Shown: piece by piece, positions 5,952-6,398 of the stretch
Layout of the letters: each line of letters begins with the position of its first letter
How positions within the stretch are numbered: position 1 is the stretch's first letter
NCBI GenBank assembly: GCA_002839205.1
Contig: PGXP01000103.1
Span: 1 to 6,398 of the forward strand
Reading direction: 5' to 3'
DNA from: Spirochaetae bacterium HGW-Spirochaetae-9
Lineage (GTDB): Bacteria > Spirochaetota > Spirochaetia > Treponematales > Rectinemataceae
Length of the DNA: 6,398 nt
Program-made: the position numbers and the translations under genes
The notes under the pieces: generated by a model
The model's database searches: none
What the model was told of the DNA's origin: nothing
What the model saw: the letters and a program-made list of their open reading frames with translations, nothing else

Positions 5952-6398
5952 ATGCGTAGGTGGTTCATGGCGAAAAAGGCTCTTGGCATGCTTGTGCTTT
6001 TGGTGTGCGTGGCGTTGCCGCTCGTTGCGGCTCCTACGCAGATAGTCTTCTGGTCTGCTTTGGGCGGCAACAATGGCAAGTTTCTGGACGCCTTCGTCCA
6101 GGAATTCAATGCCTCGCAGAGCGATGTCGTCGTCGTCAACGAGTTCCAGGGAGCCTATGGTGATGTTGAGCAGAAGCTGATGGCGTCCATCGCATCAGGC
6201 AAGACACCCGATCTCTGCATGCTCGAGATTTCGCGCATCCCCGCCTTCGTGAACGCGAAGGCTCTCGTAGCGCTGGACGGTTTCGCGGCGGGACCAAACG
6301 GGATAGATCTGAAGGATTTCGTGCAGGGACTTCTTGAGGAGAGCCGGATAGACGGCAAGCTCTACAGCCTGCCCCAGTCCAGGTCGATGCCCGTCTTC
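5952..6398 (+). CDS. Extracellular solute-binding protein, UgpB-like (3' end cut by window edge)
   Basis: The first 149 residues of a secreted binding protein, open to the window end; full family members are about 420-440 aa. A signal peptide is clear: basic residues to K9, a hydrophobic stretch to about residue 25, and likely cleavage after A-L-P-L-V-A-A near 27. A Cys at 19 lies inside the hydrophobic stretch and is not a good lipobox. After it come IVFWSALGG, an FQGAYGDVEQKLMASIASGKTPDL segment and LEISRIPAF, then YSLPQSRSMPVF, all in the order seen in UgpB, including a Glu (E92) near the place of a ligand-contacting Glu of E. coli UgpB as I recall that alignment. AGGAGG (5941-5946) 5 bases before the ATG is the strongest ribosome site in the operon, which suits the high binding protein level needed. 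It is the last visible gene of the rightward operon. Confidence 0.9.
   Translation, partial: MRRWFMAKKALGMLVLLVCVALPLVAAPTQIVFWSALGGNNGKFLDAFVQEFNASQSDVVVVNEFQGAYGDVEQKLMASIASGKTPDLCMLEISRIPAFVNAKALVALDGFAAGPNGIDLKDFVQGLLEESRIDGKLYSLPQSRSMPVF

Noticed and set aside
1..6398. CRISPR arrays, insertion sequences, tRNA or rRNA genes, toxin-antitoxin or phage genes
   Set aside because: No spaced direct repeats, transposase motifs, terminal repeats or tRNA-like folds were seen. The window is filled by transport, regulatory and phosphodiesterase genes.

Overview
The window holds two divergent ABC importer loci of the glycerol-3-phosphate/oligosaccharide type (the Ugp/Mal family of carbohydrate importers). 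They face away from a 256-base AT-rich control region at 2202-2457. The DNA is otherwise fairly GC-rich and tightly packed, with strong Shine-Dalgarno sites. The importer-rich content and the signal-peptide style (a short basic start, a hydrophobic stretch, then a V-F-G cleavage site) would suit a spirochaete such as a Treponema, Spirochaeta or Sphaerochaeta relative. That is a guess from general character: there is no rRNA or marker gene, and Firmicutes or Thermotogae-like hosts are not excluded.

Left arm, minus strand: a complete secreted solute-binding protein (963-2201) is followed by a MalF/UgpA-type permease (864 to beyond base 1). A perfect 14-bp inverted repeat in the gap between them (893-924) probably lowers permease output relative to binding protein. 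The second permease would be expected just outside the window.

Right arm, plus strand: a SorC/DeoR-family sugar-sensing regulator (2458-3432) overlaps by 4 bases a MalF/UgpA-type permease that starts at GTG 3429. It is followed by a cytoplasmic glycerophosphodiester phosphodiesterase (4326-5060), a MalG/UgpE-type permease (5065-5916), and a second, UgpB-like binding protein (5952 to beyond the right edge). Gaps are 35 bases or less, so this looks like one operon. No ATPase gene lies in the window; both importers may use a shared ATPase or one encoded outside.

Control: each arm has a good sigma70-type promoter (TTGACA boxes, 17-base spacers) pointing outward. Two near-identical 20-bp imperfect palindromes (17 of 20 bases the same, 192 bp apart) lie just downstream of the two promoters. 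The simplest reading is that the SorC-type regulator represses both arms and itself from these two operators. The phosphodiesterase between two permease genes suggests that the right importer brings in glycerophosphodiesters or related polyol phosphates, which the enzyme hydrolyses to sn-glycerol 3-phosphate plus an alcohol.
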